A stretch of 64,000 nt of DNA. Origin: Microbacterium schleiferi (GTDB lineage: Bacteria; Actinomycetota; Actinomycetes; Actinomycetales; Microbacteriaceae). The DNA is taken from positions 620,001 to 684,000 of the forward strand of contig NZ_CP064760.1 of NCBI RefSeq assembly GCF_015565955.1. Reading direction: 5' to 3'. The translations under genes and the position numbers were made by a program. Position 1 is the stretch's first letter, and each line of letters opens with the position of its first letter. Shown one piece after another: positions 1 through 9,981 of this stretch. The notes under the pieces were generated by a model. That model was not told the origin of the DNA. It did not search any database and worked only from the letters and a program-made list of their open reading frames with translations.

Positions 1-62
1 AACAAACGGCCGTGAAACATATTGTTACACCATCGAAATCTGAGGATAGATAGCATCTCGCT

Positions 63-1121
63 ATGGATCGAGGAAGCGACATCGACATCGACGCGCTGAC
101 GCGAGCGCTGGATGTGCACTCGCTTCGGATCCTCGTCGCGATCGATCAGACGGGCTCGATCAGCGCTGCTGCGCGATCCCTGGGCTACTCGCAACCGACG
201 ATCACGCAGCACGTGCAGCGGCTCGAAGCCCGTCTCGGAGTGGCGCTGGTGGTCCGTACCGCGCGGGCCGCTCGACTGACGCCTACCGGCGCGTTGCTGG
301 CCCAGCACGCGCCTCGGATCGACGCGAGTCTCACGGCGGCGGCCACCGAGTTGGCCCGGATGCTGGGGCGCCGTGCAGACCTCGTCCGCATCGCCGCCTC
401 CGTCGACGCGGTGGCAACCGTGGTCGCGCCCACCCTGGGTCGCCTCGCCGCCCAGCAGCCCGACATCGATGCCTCGTTCGTGGAAGCCTCCGACAACGCC
501 GCGGCACTCGCCCTCGTGCAGGACGGTCGCGCCGACATCGCGGTGACGCTCACCCTTGCCGTCAGCGGCGAACGGCATCCGATCGCCCGGCGCAGCGGAA
601 TGCGCTCGACGTTCTTGTTCGCCGAAGAGATCATCGCCCTGAGCGCCGCGGAGATCTCCACGGCCGGGGGACGCATCGATCCCGCGCTCCTTGCCGACGA
701 GATCTGGATTCGTGGCGAGGGTTCACCGGGCGACCTGCTGGTCGAGCGCCTCGAGCGTCCCCGGGCCGGGGATGACATCCAGGTCTCGAACGCCGCGGCT
801 GCCGTCGCCCTCGCCCGCCACCGCGTCGGGACCACGTTCGTCGCCGAGAGCGCGCTGGCGGGAATCGACCTTCCCGACGGCGTCCGCGTGTGGGGGCTGG
901 CGCCAGCGGTCACCCGTCGCGCGACGGCAACCGTGCTCGTCGAGGCCGCAACGATCCCCGCCGTCGAGTCGGCGCTCCGCGTCCTCGCCTCCCTTCGCCC
1001 CTCGCCCGCCGACGTCGAGGTCATTCTCGACGCACGGCGACGCAGCGCCAGCCACCGTGCCCGTTTCGGGGCACCCGGCCCGACCCCAACCGCCCGAACC
1101 GCACCCACAGAGGAGAGTCCC
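63..1121 (+). CDS. LysR-family transcriptional regulator (open reading frame continues into the next gene)
   Basis: The first ~325 residues read as a LysR regulator: a winged helix-turn-helix at about residues 18-78 (LRILVAIDQTGSISAAARSL, then SQPTITQHVQRLEARLG) followed by an effector-binding domain of about 210 residues. It probably controls the peptide-type ABC importer immediately downstream on the same strand. The ATG at 63 has a GAGGA Shine-Dalgarno-like sequence at 42-46, rather far upstream. Oddity: there is no stop codon between this domain and the next gene; the frame runs through a low-complexity Pro/Arg/Thr linker (about residues 326-353) directly into the lipoprotein starting at 1122, so the nominal ORF is 889 codons (63-2732). 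The end given here is the last base before the downstream ATG, not a true stop. Family call is strong; the real C-terminus is unknown. Confidence 0.72.
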
Positions 1122-2732
1122 ATGCCCTTCCCGTCCACCGCCCGCCTCGCCCAAGCGGGCGCCGTCGTCGCCGCGGGGGCGCTTTTGCTCACCGCGTGCA
1201 GCGGCGACCCCGCGCCCTCGGCGAGCACTGCCCTTGCTGACAGCGGCGAGCAGATCGACAGCATCACGGTCGCTCTGCCCGGCTCGCTGTCCAACCTCTA
1301 CGTCGGCCAGGAGTCCGGCATCCTGAACTACTACATCGCCTCGATCGCCCAAGAGGGTCTCGTCGCGATCGACGCTGACGGCGCCATCCAGCCGGCGCTG
1401 GCCGAGTCCTGGTCGCAGCCCGACGATGTCACCTACATCTACGAGCTTCGCGACGACGCCATGTTCCAGGACGGCACCCCGGTCACGGCCGATGATGTCG
1501 TCTTCAGCCTCAACGAGGCCCGCGACGAGACATCCTCGCCGGGACTCGCGTACTACATGACCAACGTCGAGTCGGTCGAAAAGACCGGCGACAGCGAGGT
1601 GACGATCACCCTCACCGAGCCGGATGCCGCCTTTGCGAAGAACATGAGCACCGGTGGCGCTGCCTTCATCACCTCGAAGGCGTTCTGGGAAGCCAACGAC
1701 GGCAACGTCGGCACCGCGTCGTCGCTGCTGCTGGGTACCGGCCCCTACAAGGTCACCGAGTTCGCGCCCGACTCCCACGTCACCTTCGAGCGATCCGATA
1801 CGTGGTGGGGCGAAGAGCCGAAGGTCAAGAACATCACCGTCAACTTCATTCCGGATGAGTCGACGCGGCTGCTGGCTGCGCAGTCCGGCGATATCGACGT
1901 TGCCTTCAACGTGCCGCTCGCGCAGTCCACGCAGTGGGAGAACCTCGACACGATGCGTGTCGACTACGTCAACGACCTGTCGTACGTCGGTCTGTACTTC
2001 AACACGACAGTCGCCCCGTTCGATGACCCCAAGGTGCGCGAGGCGATCGCCCACGCCGTCGATCGCGACGCCTACGTCGACAAGCTGCTGCGCGGACACG
2101 GCGAAGCCGCGACCGCGATCATGACCCCCGAGTCCCTCGCCGCGGTGTACTCCCCGGATGTCGCTCGCGAAAAGCTCGCCGAGATCCCGCAGTGGGACTT
2201 CGACCTGGATGCTGCCAAGGCCGCCCTTGCCGAGTCGGGCTACCCCGACGGGTTCGAGGCCGAGATCCTGACCCCGAACACGGGCCCCCAGCTCGGCACC
2301 GCCGCGCAGGCTCTCTCCCAGAATCTCGCCGAGATCGGCATCACGCTGAACGTGCGTGAGGTTCCGATCGAGGAGTGGCTGGCCAGCCTGGACGCCTCCA
2401 GCGACTACGGGCTGAACATGATGTGGTACTTCTCGACGCTCGGCGACCCCGCCGAGATCCCGAGCTACCTCCTCGGCGTCGGCAACCCCGCTGCGTACGA
2501 CAACCCCGAGATCATGTCGCTGCTGTCGGAGGTCGGCGCCGAGTCCGACCCGAGTGCACGGATCGACCTGCTCATCGAGGCCGAGACGCTACAGGCCGAG
2601 GATGCCGTCAACATCCCGCTCTGGTGGGGCCAGTCGGCTACCGCGTTCGCCAACGACCTCGGGATGAACGACTACAGCTCCTTCGCGTTCATCTCGTCGT
2701 GGCCGACGCAGCTCTACCGCGCGGCCCAGTAA
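1122..2732 (+). CDS. Peptide/nickel-type ABC transporter substrate-binding lipoprotein (SBP_bac_5)
   Basis: Extracytoplasmic solute-binding lipoprotein of the DppA/OppA family, 536 residues from the ATG at 1122. The start is set by AGGAGAG at 1111-1117 and by the signal peptide that follows at once: a hydrophobic stretch then the lipobox LLTAC, with the lipidated Cys near residue 26. The mature part has the family features: the ALAESW segment, the VTADDVVFSL segment, a GTGPYKV segment and the DPKVREAIAHAVDRD helix. It would deliver oligopeptides or similar ligands to the permeases encoded at 2801-4649. The frame is open upstream into the LysR gene; an internal lipoprotein signal would not work in a fusion, so independent initiation at 1122 is by far the better reading. 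Confidence 0.9.
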   Translation: MPFPSTARLAQAGAVVAAGALLLTACSGDPAPSASTALADSGEQIDSITVALPGSLSNLYVGQESGILNYYIASIAQEGLVAIDADGAIQPALAESWSQPDDVTYIYELRDDAMFQDGTPVTADDVVFSLNEARDETSSPGLAYYMTNVESVEKTGDSEVTITLTEPDAAFAKNMSTGGAAFITSKAFWEANDGNVGTASSLLLGTGPYKVTEFAPDSHVTFERSDTWWGEEPKVKNITVNFIPDESTRLLAAQSGDIDVAFNVPLAQSTQWENLDTMRVDYVNDLSYVGLYFNTTVAPFDDPKVREAIAHAVDRDAYVDKLLRGHGEAATAIMTPESLAAVYSPDVAREKLAEIPQWDFDLDAAKAALAESGYPDGFEAEILTPNTGPQLGTAAQALSQNLAEIGITLNVREVPIEEWLASLDASSDYGLNMMWYFSTLGDPAEIPSYLLGVGNPAAYDNPEIMSLLSEVGAESDPSARIDLLIEAETLQAEDAVNIPLWWGQSATAFANDLGMNDYSSFAFISSWPTQLYRAAQ

Positions 2733-2771
2733 CCGCACCAGCTCAGATAGTGACGAACCCCTGACAGTGAT

Positions 2772-2805
2772 GGAGTCAGATCAATGACGGAGTCCCCTCA
2801 ATGAC
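2772..2805 (+). repeat. 17-base imperfect tandem duplication of a ribosome-binding site plus start codon
   Basis: Two adjacent 17-base units (2772-2788 and 2789-2805) share the pattern GGAGTC...TCAATGAC, 14 of 17 positions matching. The second unit carries the start codon of the permease gene at 2801. The first ATG (2784) opens a six-codon reading frame whose TGA overlaps the permease ATG, giving an ATGA junction. This could couple translation, or be a neutral duplication. Confidence 0.5.
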
Positions 2806-3795
2806 AACGGGTTCACCGCTCCGCGCACGCGCACCGCGATCACGGCCCCTTGGCCGCATGCTCGCGGTGCGCGTGCTGGGCATGATCGGCGTGCTGCTTG
2901 TGCTGTCGATCGTCGTCTTCTCGCTCATGTATCTCGCTCCCGGCGACATCGTCAAGAACCTGCTGGGAAACCGCCCGACATCGCCCGAGGCGGTTGCGGC
3001 GATCCGTGCGCAGTACCACCTCGATGAGTCGCTGCCGGTGCAGTACCTCCGCTGGCTGGGGGCTTTGTCACCGGTGACCTCGGCGAGTCGATCAGACTGC
3101 AGACGTCGGTTGCCGCCGCGATCGGATCCCGTGTCGGGCTGACCGCGATGCTGACCGGGATCGCGTTCCTTCTCGCGCTGGTCGTCGCGATCCCGCTCGG
3201 GGTGCGCAGCGCCGTGCGCGCCGGCGGCGCATCTGACCGGATCGCCAGTGGTCTGGCCGTTGTCGGACTCAGCGCCCCGACCTTCGCCGTGGGCCTGCTG
3301 CTGCTCTACGTCTTCGCGTATTACCTTCCGATCTTTCCCGTGTACGGCGGGGGGTCGGGCGGTCTCGACACCCTCTGGCATCTGATCCTGCCTGCCATCA
3401 CCCTGGCGCTCGGGCTCGGGGCCATCATCCTCAAACTCACTCGCACCGCCATGCTCCGCGAACTCGAAACCGATTACGTCACCTCTGCCCGCGCCCGTGG
3501 TCTGTCGGCGCGCAGCGTCCAGCGGATCGCCCTGCGCAACGCGGCCATTCCGATCGTGACCGGCGCGAGCCTCGTCCTCACCTTTCTGGTCGGCGGCACG
3601 GTGCTGGCCGAGACGACGTTCGCCCTCCCGGGCCTGGGGACGCTGCTGCAGGACTCGGTGCTCTTCAAAGACATCGCGGTCGTGCAGTCGCTCACACTCC
3701 TGGTCGCGATCGTCATCGCGGTCATCGCGCTGCTGGCCGACATCGCCTACATCCTGCTCGATCCGCGGGTGCGCGAACGGGGGGTTCCGGCATGA
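2801..3795 (+). CDS. Peptide-type ABC transporter permease, DppB-like (single-base frameshift)
   Basis: Inner-membrane permease (BPD_transp_1, DppB/OppB type). The N-terminal part (first TM helix around residues 24-46, then YLAPGDIVKNLL) ends in a frameshift; the rest (LTAMLTGIAFLLALVVAIPLG, the EAA-loop region TSARARGLSARS, C-terminal helices) continues in the next frame to the stop at 3795. The reading is restored by adding one G to the run of five at 3058-3062, which yields WLGGFVTGDLGESIR and a total of 331 residues, normal for the family. The stop overlaps the next permease start. Because eight other genes in the window show the same lesion, a sequencing error is more likely than inactivation. 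Confidence 0.85.
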
Positions 3796-4649
3796 CCGCG
3801 GCGATCGAACTCATGAATGCGCCCACGCGTCGCCGGCGACGGATGCCGATTCTCATCATGCTTTCGGTGGGGCTCCTCGCGATCGTCGTGCTGGCTGCGA
3901 TCCTCGGCCCGCTGCTGTTCCCGGATGCGATGCGACAGGACATCCTCTCCGCGCTTCTGGCACCCGGCCAGGACGGACACCTGCTCGGCACCGACGAGCT
4001 CGGCCGCGACGTCTTCGCGATGACTGTCGCCGGAACGGCGTCGGCCCTCGTCGGCCCCGTGTGCGTCGCCCTTGGATCCATGGCTCTCGGCATCCTCCTC
4101 GGCACGATTGCCGGCTACGAGCGGGGCTGGCTCGACTTTCTGATCAGCCGCTGGACCGACCTGCTGCTTGCCCTCCCGGTGCTCCTGGCGGCCATCGTCG
4201 TCGCGGGCGTGTTCGGAGGCGGCTACTGGGTGACGGTTCTGCTGCTGATCGCGTTGTTCTCACCCTCGGACATTCGGATCGTTCGGGCCGGCGTGCTCGA
4301 GCAGTCCGCGAGGCCGTACATCGAGGCAGCCCAGATGCTCTCCCTGTCGCGGTGGCGCGTGATGTTCCGCCACATCCTCCCGAACGTCTCGACGCTGGTC
4401 ATCACGAACGCGATGCTCAACGTCGCCTTCGCCATCGTCGCCTTCTCGTCGCTGTCATTCCTCGGCGTCGGGGTCCCGCCCGGGACGGCTGACTGGGGCA
4501 GACAGCTCACCGACAATCGGGCGATCATGTTCGACAACCCGGCGGCGGTGATGGTTCCCGCGGCGCTCATCATCCTCGTCGCGTGCGCCGTGAACCTCGT
4601 CGGTGACTGGGTCGGTCAGCGGCTCTCGCAGGTAGGGGAAGACGCATGA
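3792..4649 (+). CDS. Peptide-type ABC transporter permease, DppC-like
   Basis: Second permease of the importer, 285 residues. An N-terminal TM helix (IMLSVGLLAIVVLAAILGPL) is followed by the OppC/DppC hallmark HLLGTDELGRDVFAMTVAG, then a five-helix transport domain with the EAA loop (SLSRWRVMFRHILPN). It pairs with the preceding permease and with the double ATPase that follows. Its ATG overlaps the stop of the upstream gene and its own stop overlaps the ATG of the ATPase, so all three are probably translated as one coupled unit. Confidence 0.93.
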   Translation: MTAAIELMNAPTRRRRRMPILIMLSVGLLAIVVLAAILGPLLFPDAMRQDILSALLAPGQDGHLLGTDELGRDVFAMTVAGTASALVGPVCVALGSMALGILLGTIAGYERGWLDFLISRWTDLLLALPVLLAAIVVAGVFGGGYWVTVLLLIALFSPSDIRIVRAGVLEQSARPYIEAAQMLSLSRWRVMFRHILPNVSTLVITNAMLNVAFAIVAFSSLSFLGVGVPPGTADWGRQLTDNRAIMFDNPAAVMVPAALIILVACAVNLVGDWVGQRLSQVGEDA

Positions 4650-6214
4650 GCGGCGTACAGATCCGAGGGCTGAGCGTGCTCGGGCCGCAGGGCGTCATGG
4701 TGGAGCCGTTCGACGCCGACATCGCATCGGGCAGAACCCTCGCGATCATCGGCGAGTCCGGCTCGGGCAAGACACTCAGCGCGAAGAGCCTCATCGGCCT
4801 GTTGCCGCGTGGGTTCCGCGCTGCCGGGACGGCCGTCGTGGCAGACCGCACGCTTGCTCTGGATGCCCCGCCCGCCGCCTGGACCGCGGTGCGCGGGAGC
4901 ACGGTAGCGCTGCTGCTGCAGGATCCGTTCACGAGCCTCTCACCCGTCCATCGATGCGGCGATCAGATCGCGTGGACCCTGCGGGCGGCATCCGATCGCC
5001 GGGTGTCGGCATCCGAGGTGGCCCGCGACGTCGCCGCGCGGCTCGCGGAGGTGAAGCTGCCCGAGCGGGTTGCTCGCGCCTTCCCGCACCAGTTGTCGGG
5101 GGGTATGCGGCAGCGCGTCGCGATCGCGGCTGCCCTCGCCGCCGACCCGCGGCTGCTGATTGCCGACGAACCCACGACGGCGCTGGATGCCTCGAATCAG
5201 GCCGAGATCCTCGACCTCTTGCGCGCCGTGCAGGCCCGTCGCGACCTCTCGGTGATCCTCATCTCCCACGACCTCGGCCTCGTGCGTGGCCGAACCGATG
5301 ACGTCCTGGTCATGCAGCACGGCGTCATCGTCGAGCGGGGAGCGACCACCGAGGTGCTGTCTGCACCGAAGCATCCATACACACGGGCGCTGATCGACGC
5401 GGATCCGGTCCTCGCGCCGCCCAGGGACGCACCCGTCGCCGCCGACAACCCCGCCCCGACGCTCGTGCAGGTGAGCTCGGTGACCAAGCACTTCGGAGAG
5501 CGCACCGTGCTCGACGGCGTCGGCCTGCGCATCGGAGACGGCGAGATCGTCGGCGTCGTCGGCGAGTCCGGCTCGGGCAAGTCGACGCTCGCGCGCTGCA
5601 TCGCCGGCCTGGAGCGCGAAGACGGCGGAGTCATCACCTTCGCCGGTGATGACCTCGCTCCCGGTCGCCGTTCGCGCACGCCAGCGCAGATGCAGATCGT
5701 GTTTCAGGATCCGTACTCGTCGCTGAATCCGATGATGTCGATCGGTGCCATCCTTCGCGAGGCCCTCGCGGTCGCGCATCGTCCGGCATCCGATGTCACC
5801 GAGCTGCTCGAGACGGTGGGACTGCCCGCAGGATTCGCGAAGAAGCGGCCGGCTGAGCTGTCGGGCGGGCAGCGGCAGCGTGTCGCGATAGCCCGTGCCC
5901 TCGCTCCTCGCCCGAGACTGCTGATCTGTGACGAGTCAGTGTCTGCGCTGGATGTCTCGGTGCAGTCGCAGATTCTGGCGTTGTTGACGAAGCTGCGTGA
6001 TGACCTGGGAATCTCGCTGTTGTTCATCTCGCACGATCTCGCCGTCGTGAGGTTGCTCGCAGACACCGTCACGGTGCTGTGGGATGGGCGCGTCATCGAG
6101 ACGGGGCCGTGTGAACAGGTGCTCACCGACCCCCGACACGAATACACCCGGATGCTGGTTGCCGCCGCGCACCGCGAGAACACGTCGGTGAGTACCGGCG
6201 ACAGAGAGGATTGA
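4646..6214 (+). CDS. Peptide-type ABC transporter double ATP-binding protein (DppD-DppF fusion)
   Basis: Cytoplasmic ATPase with two complete nucleotide-binding domains in one 522-residue chain. Domain 1 (about residues 1-250) has Walker A GESGSGKT, signature LSGGMRQR and Walker [13 protein letters not shown]. Domain 2 (about 270-505) has [17 protein letters not shown] and Walker [13 protein letters not shown]. Each domain is followed by the short oligopeptide-transporter C-terminal region ([12 protein letters not shown] and [10 protein letters not shown]). A single fused ATPase replacing separate DppD and DppF is common in actinobacteria. It completes the importer at 1122-4649. The start overlaps the upstream stop, and the downstream peptidase-like gene starts two bases after its stop, placing that gene in the same operon. 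Confidence 0.94.
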   Translation: MSGVQIRGLSVLGPQGVMVEPFDADIASGRTLAIIGESGSGKTLSAKSLIGLLPRGFRAAGTAVVADRTLALDAPPAAWTAVRGSTVALLLQDPFTSLSPVHRCGDQIAWTLRAASDRRVSASEVARDVAARLAEVKLPERVARAFPHQLSGGMRQRVAIAAALAADPRLLIADEPTTALDASNQAEILDLLRAVQARRDLSVILISHDLGLVRGRTDDVLVMQHGVIVERGATTEVLSAPKHPYTRALIDADPVLAPPRDAPVAADNPAPTLVQVSSVTKHFGERTVLDGVGLRIGDGEIVGVVGESGSGKSTLARCIAGLEREDGGVITFAGDDLAPGRRSRTPAQMQIVFQDPYSSLNPMMSIGAILREALAVAHRPASDVTELLETVGLPAGFAKKRPAELSGGQRQRVAIARALAPRPRLLICDESVSALDVSVQSQILALLTKLRDDLGISLLFISHDLAVVRLLADTVTVLWDGRVIETGPCEQVLTDPRHEYTRMLVAAAHRENTSVSTGDRED

Positions 6215-6215
6215 C

Positions 6216-7304
6216 GTGCAATCGATCGAACCGGCGCTCGCGGAGGGAGCCGACGCTGTTGCGGCGGTTCTGGCGAGGGGCCTTGCCGACGCTCTGGGAC
6301 CCGAGCGCGCCGCGCTGTGGCGCGTCGAGCGTTCCGGGTACCGCCCGTCGGCACACACCCTCGACGGAAGCGACGGCATCCTCGCAGCCGTCCTTACCTC
6401 CGGGCGTCCCGCGACAGCGGCGACCAAGATCGTGGACCTGTGGGTGGCGCCCGACGCGCCGGGCGATGCCGCCGACCGGCTGATCGACGGCGTGCTTGCC
6501 CGAGCGAGCGAACGCGGCGATGCAGCGGTGAAGTGGGAGTTGCCCGAGGGCGCTGCCGTGCCCGAGAGCGCCGTCATCCACGGGTTTGCGCCGATGCGCA
6601 AGCCCTGGGGTGCCGTGGGAACCGAGGCAACGCGCGGGCTTGTGCGGTGGCTGGTGTCGATGCCCCACGAGGAACCCGGGTACTACGGTCAGACGACGCT
6701 GTTCACGTGCGGTGCGGTGGCAGGTCTCATCGCCACCGAGCGCTACGGCACCCCCGGGTTCGCGGGCCAGAACGCACCTGATCGGGATCTCGAGATCGAG
6801 TTCTGGCGTCGCGCCAGTAACTATCCGGCGTGTGAACCGATCGGGCTCGCTGTCACGGTGCAGGAGCATCTCGGATCCCGAGCCGCCGTCAAGGTCGCTC
6901 TGGATCACGCGGGGCCCGTGCTGCTGGAGGACTTCACCGGCTTCGACTACGACTTCCGCGCCGAGTTGCAGCGAGAATCCCGCAAGCGTGCAGCAGATCT
7001 CGGTATCTCGGTCGACGGCTCACGCATCCCGATGACGGAGGTGGCTGCCCGTGTCGCCGCGGGCGACCAAGCTCTGCTTCTCATCGACGAGGCCCCGATG
7101 CACGCCGATCCGGGTCCGCACTGGATCGTCGCCCACGCCGCCGCCGGGCCCTACGTCGTGGTCGAAGACCCCTGGGTCAACCGCGCCACCGGTGAGACCT
7201 GGGTCGACACGCACGAGTTGCCGATCCACGTCGATGATCTCGAGCGTCTCGTCGCCTGGGGACCCGAGGGCTACCGGGGCGTCATCTTCCTCTCGACGCC
7301 CTGA
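6216..7304 (+). CDS. Predicted C39/papain-like cysteine peptidase with an N-terminal acetyltransferase-like region
   Basis: GTG start, 362 residues, preceded by AGAGAGGA at 6202-6209 and starting two bases after the ATPase stop. No signal peptide or membrane segment, so cytoplasmic. The C-terminal half (from about residue 150) has the order expected of a C39-type cysteine peptidase: Gln159 (oxyanion position) in YYGQTTLFTCG, nucleophile Cys165, then His302 in GPHWIVAH and Asp318 in VEDPWVN. The N-terminal ~130 residues (DLWVAPDAPGDAADRLIDG ... GFAPMRKPW) resemble a degenerate GNAT acetyltransferase fold. Position in a peptide-importer operon suggests processing of imported peptides or a modified peptide substrate, but the substrate cannot be read from the sequence. 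The domain assignment is by motif only. Confidence 0.65.
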   Translation: MQSIEPALAEGADAVAAVLARGLADALGPERAALWRVERSGYRPSAHTLDGSDGILAAVLTSGRPATAATKIVDLWVAPDAPGDAADRLIDGVLARASERGDAAVKWELPEGAAVPESAVIHGFAPMRKPWGAVGTEATRGLVRWLVSMPHEEPGYYGQTTLFTCGAVAGLIATERYGTPGFAGQNAPDRDLEIEFWRRASNYPACEPIGLAVTVQEHLGSRAAVKVALDHAGPVLLEDFTGFDYDFRAELQRESRKRAADLGISVDGSRIPMTEVAARVAAGDQALLLIDEAPMHADPGPHWIVAHAAAGPYVVVEDPWVNRATGETWVDTHELPIHVDDLERLVAWGPEGYRGVIFLSTP

Positions 7305-7313
7305 GGCGCCGGC

Positions 7314-7382
7314 CCGATCGCAGGAGGATTGACGGCTTTCGCCGCCTCGCGCGGCTAACAGGTCATCTGCTCCTGCAATCGG
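7314..7382. repeat. Intergenic inverted-repeat element, copy 1 of 7
   Basis: Left arm CCGATCGCAGGAG (7314-7326) and right arm CTCCTGCAATCGG (7370-7382) are inverted repeats with one mismatch. Lies between the peptidase-like gene and the helicase gene, both on the + strand. One base shorter than the other copies. Confidence 0.75.
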
Positions 7383-7463
7383 CACGGATGGGCCGGTTGC
7401 GGGCGGAGCGGCGCGCGGGCTGCCCCGGCGGATGTCCGTGGGCGCGAATAGACTTGCGGGGTT

Positions 7464-9850
7464 ATGGATGTGGTGGATGACGAGCTGCTGACCGGCCTAA
7501 ATCCGCCGCAGCGAGAAGCGGTGCTGTACCGGGGCAGGCGCTCCTGATCGTCGCGGGCGCCGGCTCCGGCAAGACCCGCGTGCTCACCCATCGGATCGCG
7601 TCGCTGTTGCGCAGCGGCGAGGCCTACCCGAGCCAGATCCTGGCGATCACGTTCACCAACAAGGCAGCTGGCGAGATGCGCGAGCGTGTCGCGCAGCTGG
7701 TCGGTGAACGCGGACGCGGCATGTGGATCTCGACGTTCCACTCCGCGTGCGTGCGGATCCTGCGGCGTGAGGCCGAGCAGTTCGGATTCACGAAGGCGTT
7801 CACGATCTACGACTCCGGCGACTCCCGAGCGCTCATCAAGCGCCTGGTGAAAGAACACGAGGCCGATGCCCTCGGTCTTACTCCCGCGGGCGTGCAAGGG
7901 CGGATCTCGAAGCTCAAGAACGAACTCGCGGATGCCGAATCCTTCGCCCGTCAAGCGAACATGAGCGACCCCGCCGAGCGCCTGTTCGTGGAGATCTTCG
8001 GTGACTACCAGCGCGCGCTCCAGCGTGCCAACGCGTTCGACTTCGACGATCTGATCGCCCAGACCGTCTACCTGTTCCGCGCCTTCCCGCAGGTCGCGGA
8101 TGTCTATCGACGCCGCTTCCGTCACGTCCTGGTCGACGAATACCAGGACACCAACCACGCCCAGTATGCGCTGATCCACGAACTCACCCGTCCCGTGACC
8201 GGTGCGGCGGCCGAACCGTATTCCGTCGGTGGAATGATGATCTTCGAGCCGGATCAGGCGCCCGAGCTCGAGGGCGCCTCGCTCACCGTTGTCGGCGATT
8301 CCGATCAGTCGATCTACGCGTTCCGCGGCGCCGACATCCGCAACATCAGCGAATTCGAGCGCGACTTCCCCGGCGCCAAGGTCGTGCTGCTCGAACAGAA
8401 CTACCGCTCGACGCAGAACATCCTCTCGGCAGCCAATGCCGTGATCGGCAACAACTTCGACCGCAAAGACAAGAAGCTGTGGACCGACGTCGGCGCAGGT
8501 GAGCAGATCGTCGGTTTCACGGGCTACTCACAACACGACGAGGCCCAGTTCGTTGCCGACGAGATCGAGGCGCTCCACCGGCGCGGCGTCGAGTACGGGC
8601 AGGTCGCGGTGTTCTACCGAACGAACTCGCAGTCGCGTGCGCTGGAAGAGATCTTCATCCGCTCGGCGGTGCCCTACAAGATCATGGGCGGCACGAAGTT
8701 CTACGAGCGCGCCGAGATCAAGGATGCCCTCGCGTACCTGGTCGCTGTTGCGAACCCCGCCGACGAGATGGCGGTGCGTCGCATCCTGAACAAGCCGCGT
8801 CGCGGCATCGGTGACGTCACCGAGACGGCCATCGCCCGCTACGCCGCCGATGAGCAGATCACCTTCCGCGATGCCCTCGCCAACGCGTCTGCCATCGGCG
8901 TGGGGCCGAAGATCCAGGCGGCGATCGTGCAGCTGGATGCTGTGCTGGCAGAGGCCAGCGCCCTGATGCTCCCGGCCTCGGGTGAGCTGCCCCCGCCCAC
9001 GACGGTGGCTGAGGGACTGCAGCTGCTGCTGAACAAGTCCGGGTACCTCGACGCCCTGCGCGCCTCCCGCGATCCGCAGGACGAAGCGCGGGTCGAAAAC
9101 CTCGACGAGCTCGTCGCCGTGACCCGGGAGTTCGCTCGCAACAATCCTGACGGCACGATCATCGACTTCCTCACCGAGGTGGCACTCGTCGCAGATGCCG
9201 ATGACCTCGACGATGCCACGGGGTCGGTTTCGCTCATGACCATGCACACGGCGAAGGGTCTGGAGTACGACACCGTCTTCATCACGGGTGTGGAGGAGGA
9301 CCTCATCCCGCACCGGATCTCGGCGGGGGAGCCCGGCGGTCCGCAAGAGGAGCGGCGCCTGTTCTATGTCGGTGTGACACGGGCCCGGGCGCGGCTGTAC
9401 CTGACGCTCGCGATGACTCGAGCACAGTTCGGCGAGGTGTCCGTGGCGATGCCCAGCCGATTCCTGCAAGAGATCCCCGCCACTCTGATCGACTGGCGGC
9501 AATCGCCCGGTGATGTGAACTCCCGCGGCGGGTCCCAGTCGCGCGCCCTCAACGCACGGCCCGGGCGGGGCGGATTCGGGTCAGGCGCGGGAGGCTCCGG
9601 CCGCTACGGCGACGCTCTCGTGCCGAAGTCGACCTCGATCGACAAGTTCGCCAACCGCATCCCCGCAAAGGTGCGCGACAACGGCGACATGGAACTCGCG
9701 CCGGGCGATCGCATCCGCCACGACGACTTCGGCGAGGGACGGGTGGATGCCGTCACCGGTGAGGGCGCGAAGCGCGTGGCGCACGTGCGGTTCGACTCTG
9801 CCGGGGCCAAGAAGCTCCTGATCAAGATCGCGCCGATCGAGAAACTCTGA
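7464..9850 (+). CDS. pcrA: UvrD/PcrA-type ATP-dependent DNA helicase (single-base frameshift near the N-terminus)
   Basis: Superfamily 1A 3'-5' helicase used in excision repair and removal of replication obstacles. The start at 7464 (MDVVDDELLTGLNPPQREAV) is followed by a frameshift: adding one G to the run GGGG at 7531-7534 gives YRGQALLIVAGAGSGKT and joins it to the main frame, total 795 residues, normal for PcrA. Further motifs are TFTNKAAGEMRERV (Ia), LVDEYQDTN (II), GDSDQSIYAFRGAD (III), LEQNYRST (IV), LMTMHTAKGLEYD (V) and VTRARARL (VI). The C-terminus has the Gly-rich linker and Tudor-like tail (GDRIRHDDFGEGRV) typical of actinobacterial PcrA. Since PcrA is normally essential, the frameshift is probably a sequencing error. 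Confidence 0.92.
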
Positions 9851-9981
9851 CCCGCGGCGCCAGGACTTTGGCCCCTGAGAGGTCGGGATACCCGCGCGTA
9901 CGATCGCGGTGACGGCGCGAGCGAGGGTGCACCGACGCCCAGGGCCCGCAGAAGGTCAGGCCCGCTCGCAGAAGGAGGCCC

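Noticed and set aside
2801..3795. Reading the permease as two separate genes (2801-3142 and 3148-3795)
   Set aside because: Neither half is a functional permease; one added G gives a full-length DppB-like protein, and eight more genes show the same type of break.
7305..7463. Repeat element read as a tRNA or riboswitch because of its hairpin shape
   Set aside because: No cloverleaf, anticodon or conserved aptamer features; the same outer arms with different interiors recur at six other sites.
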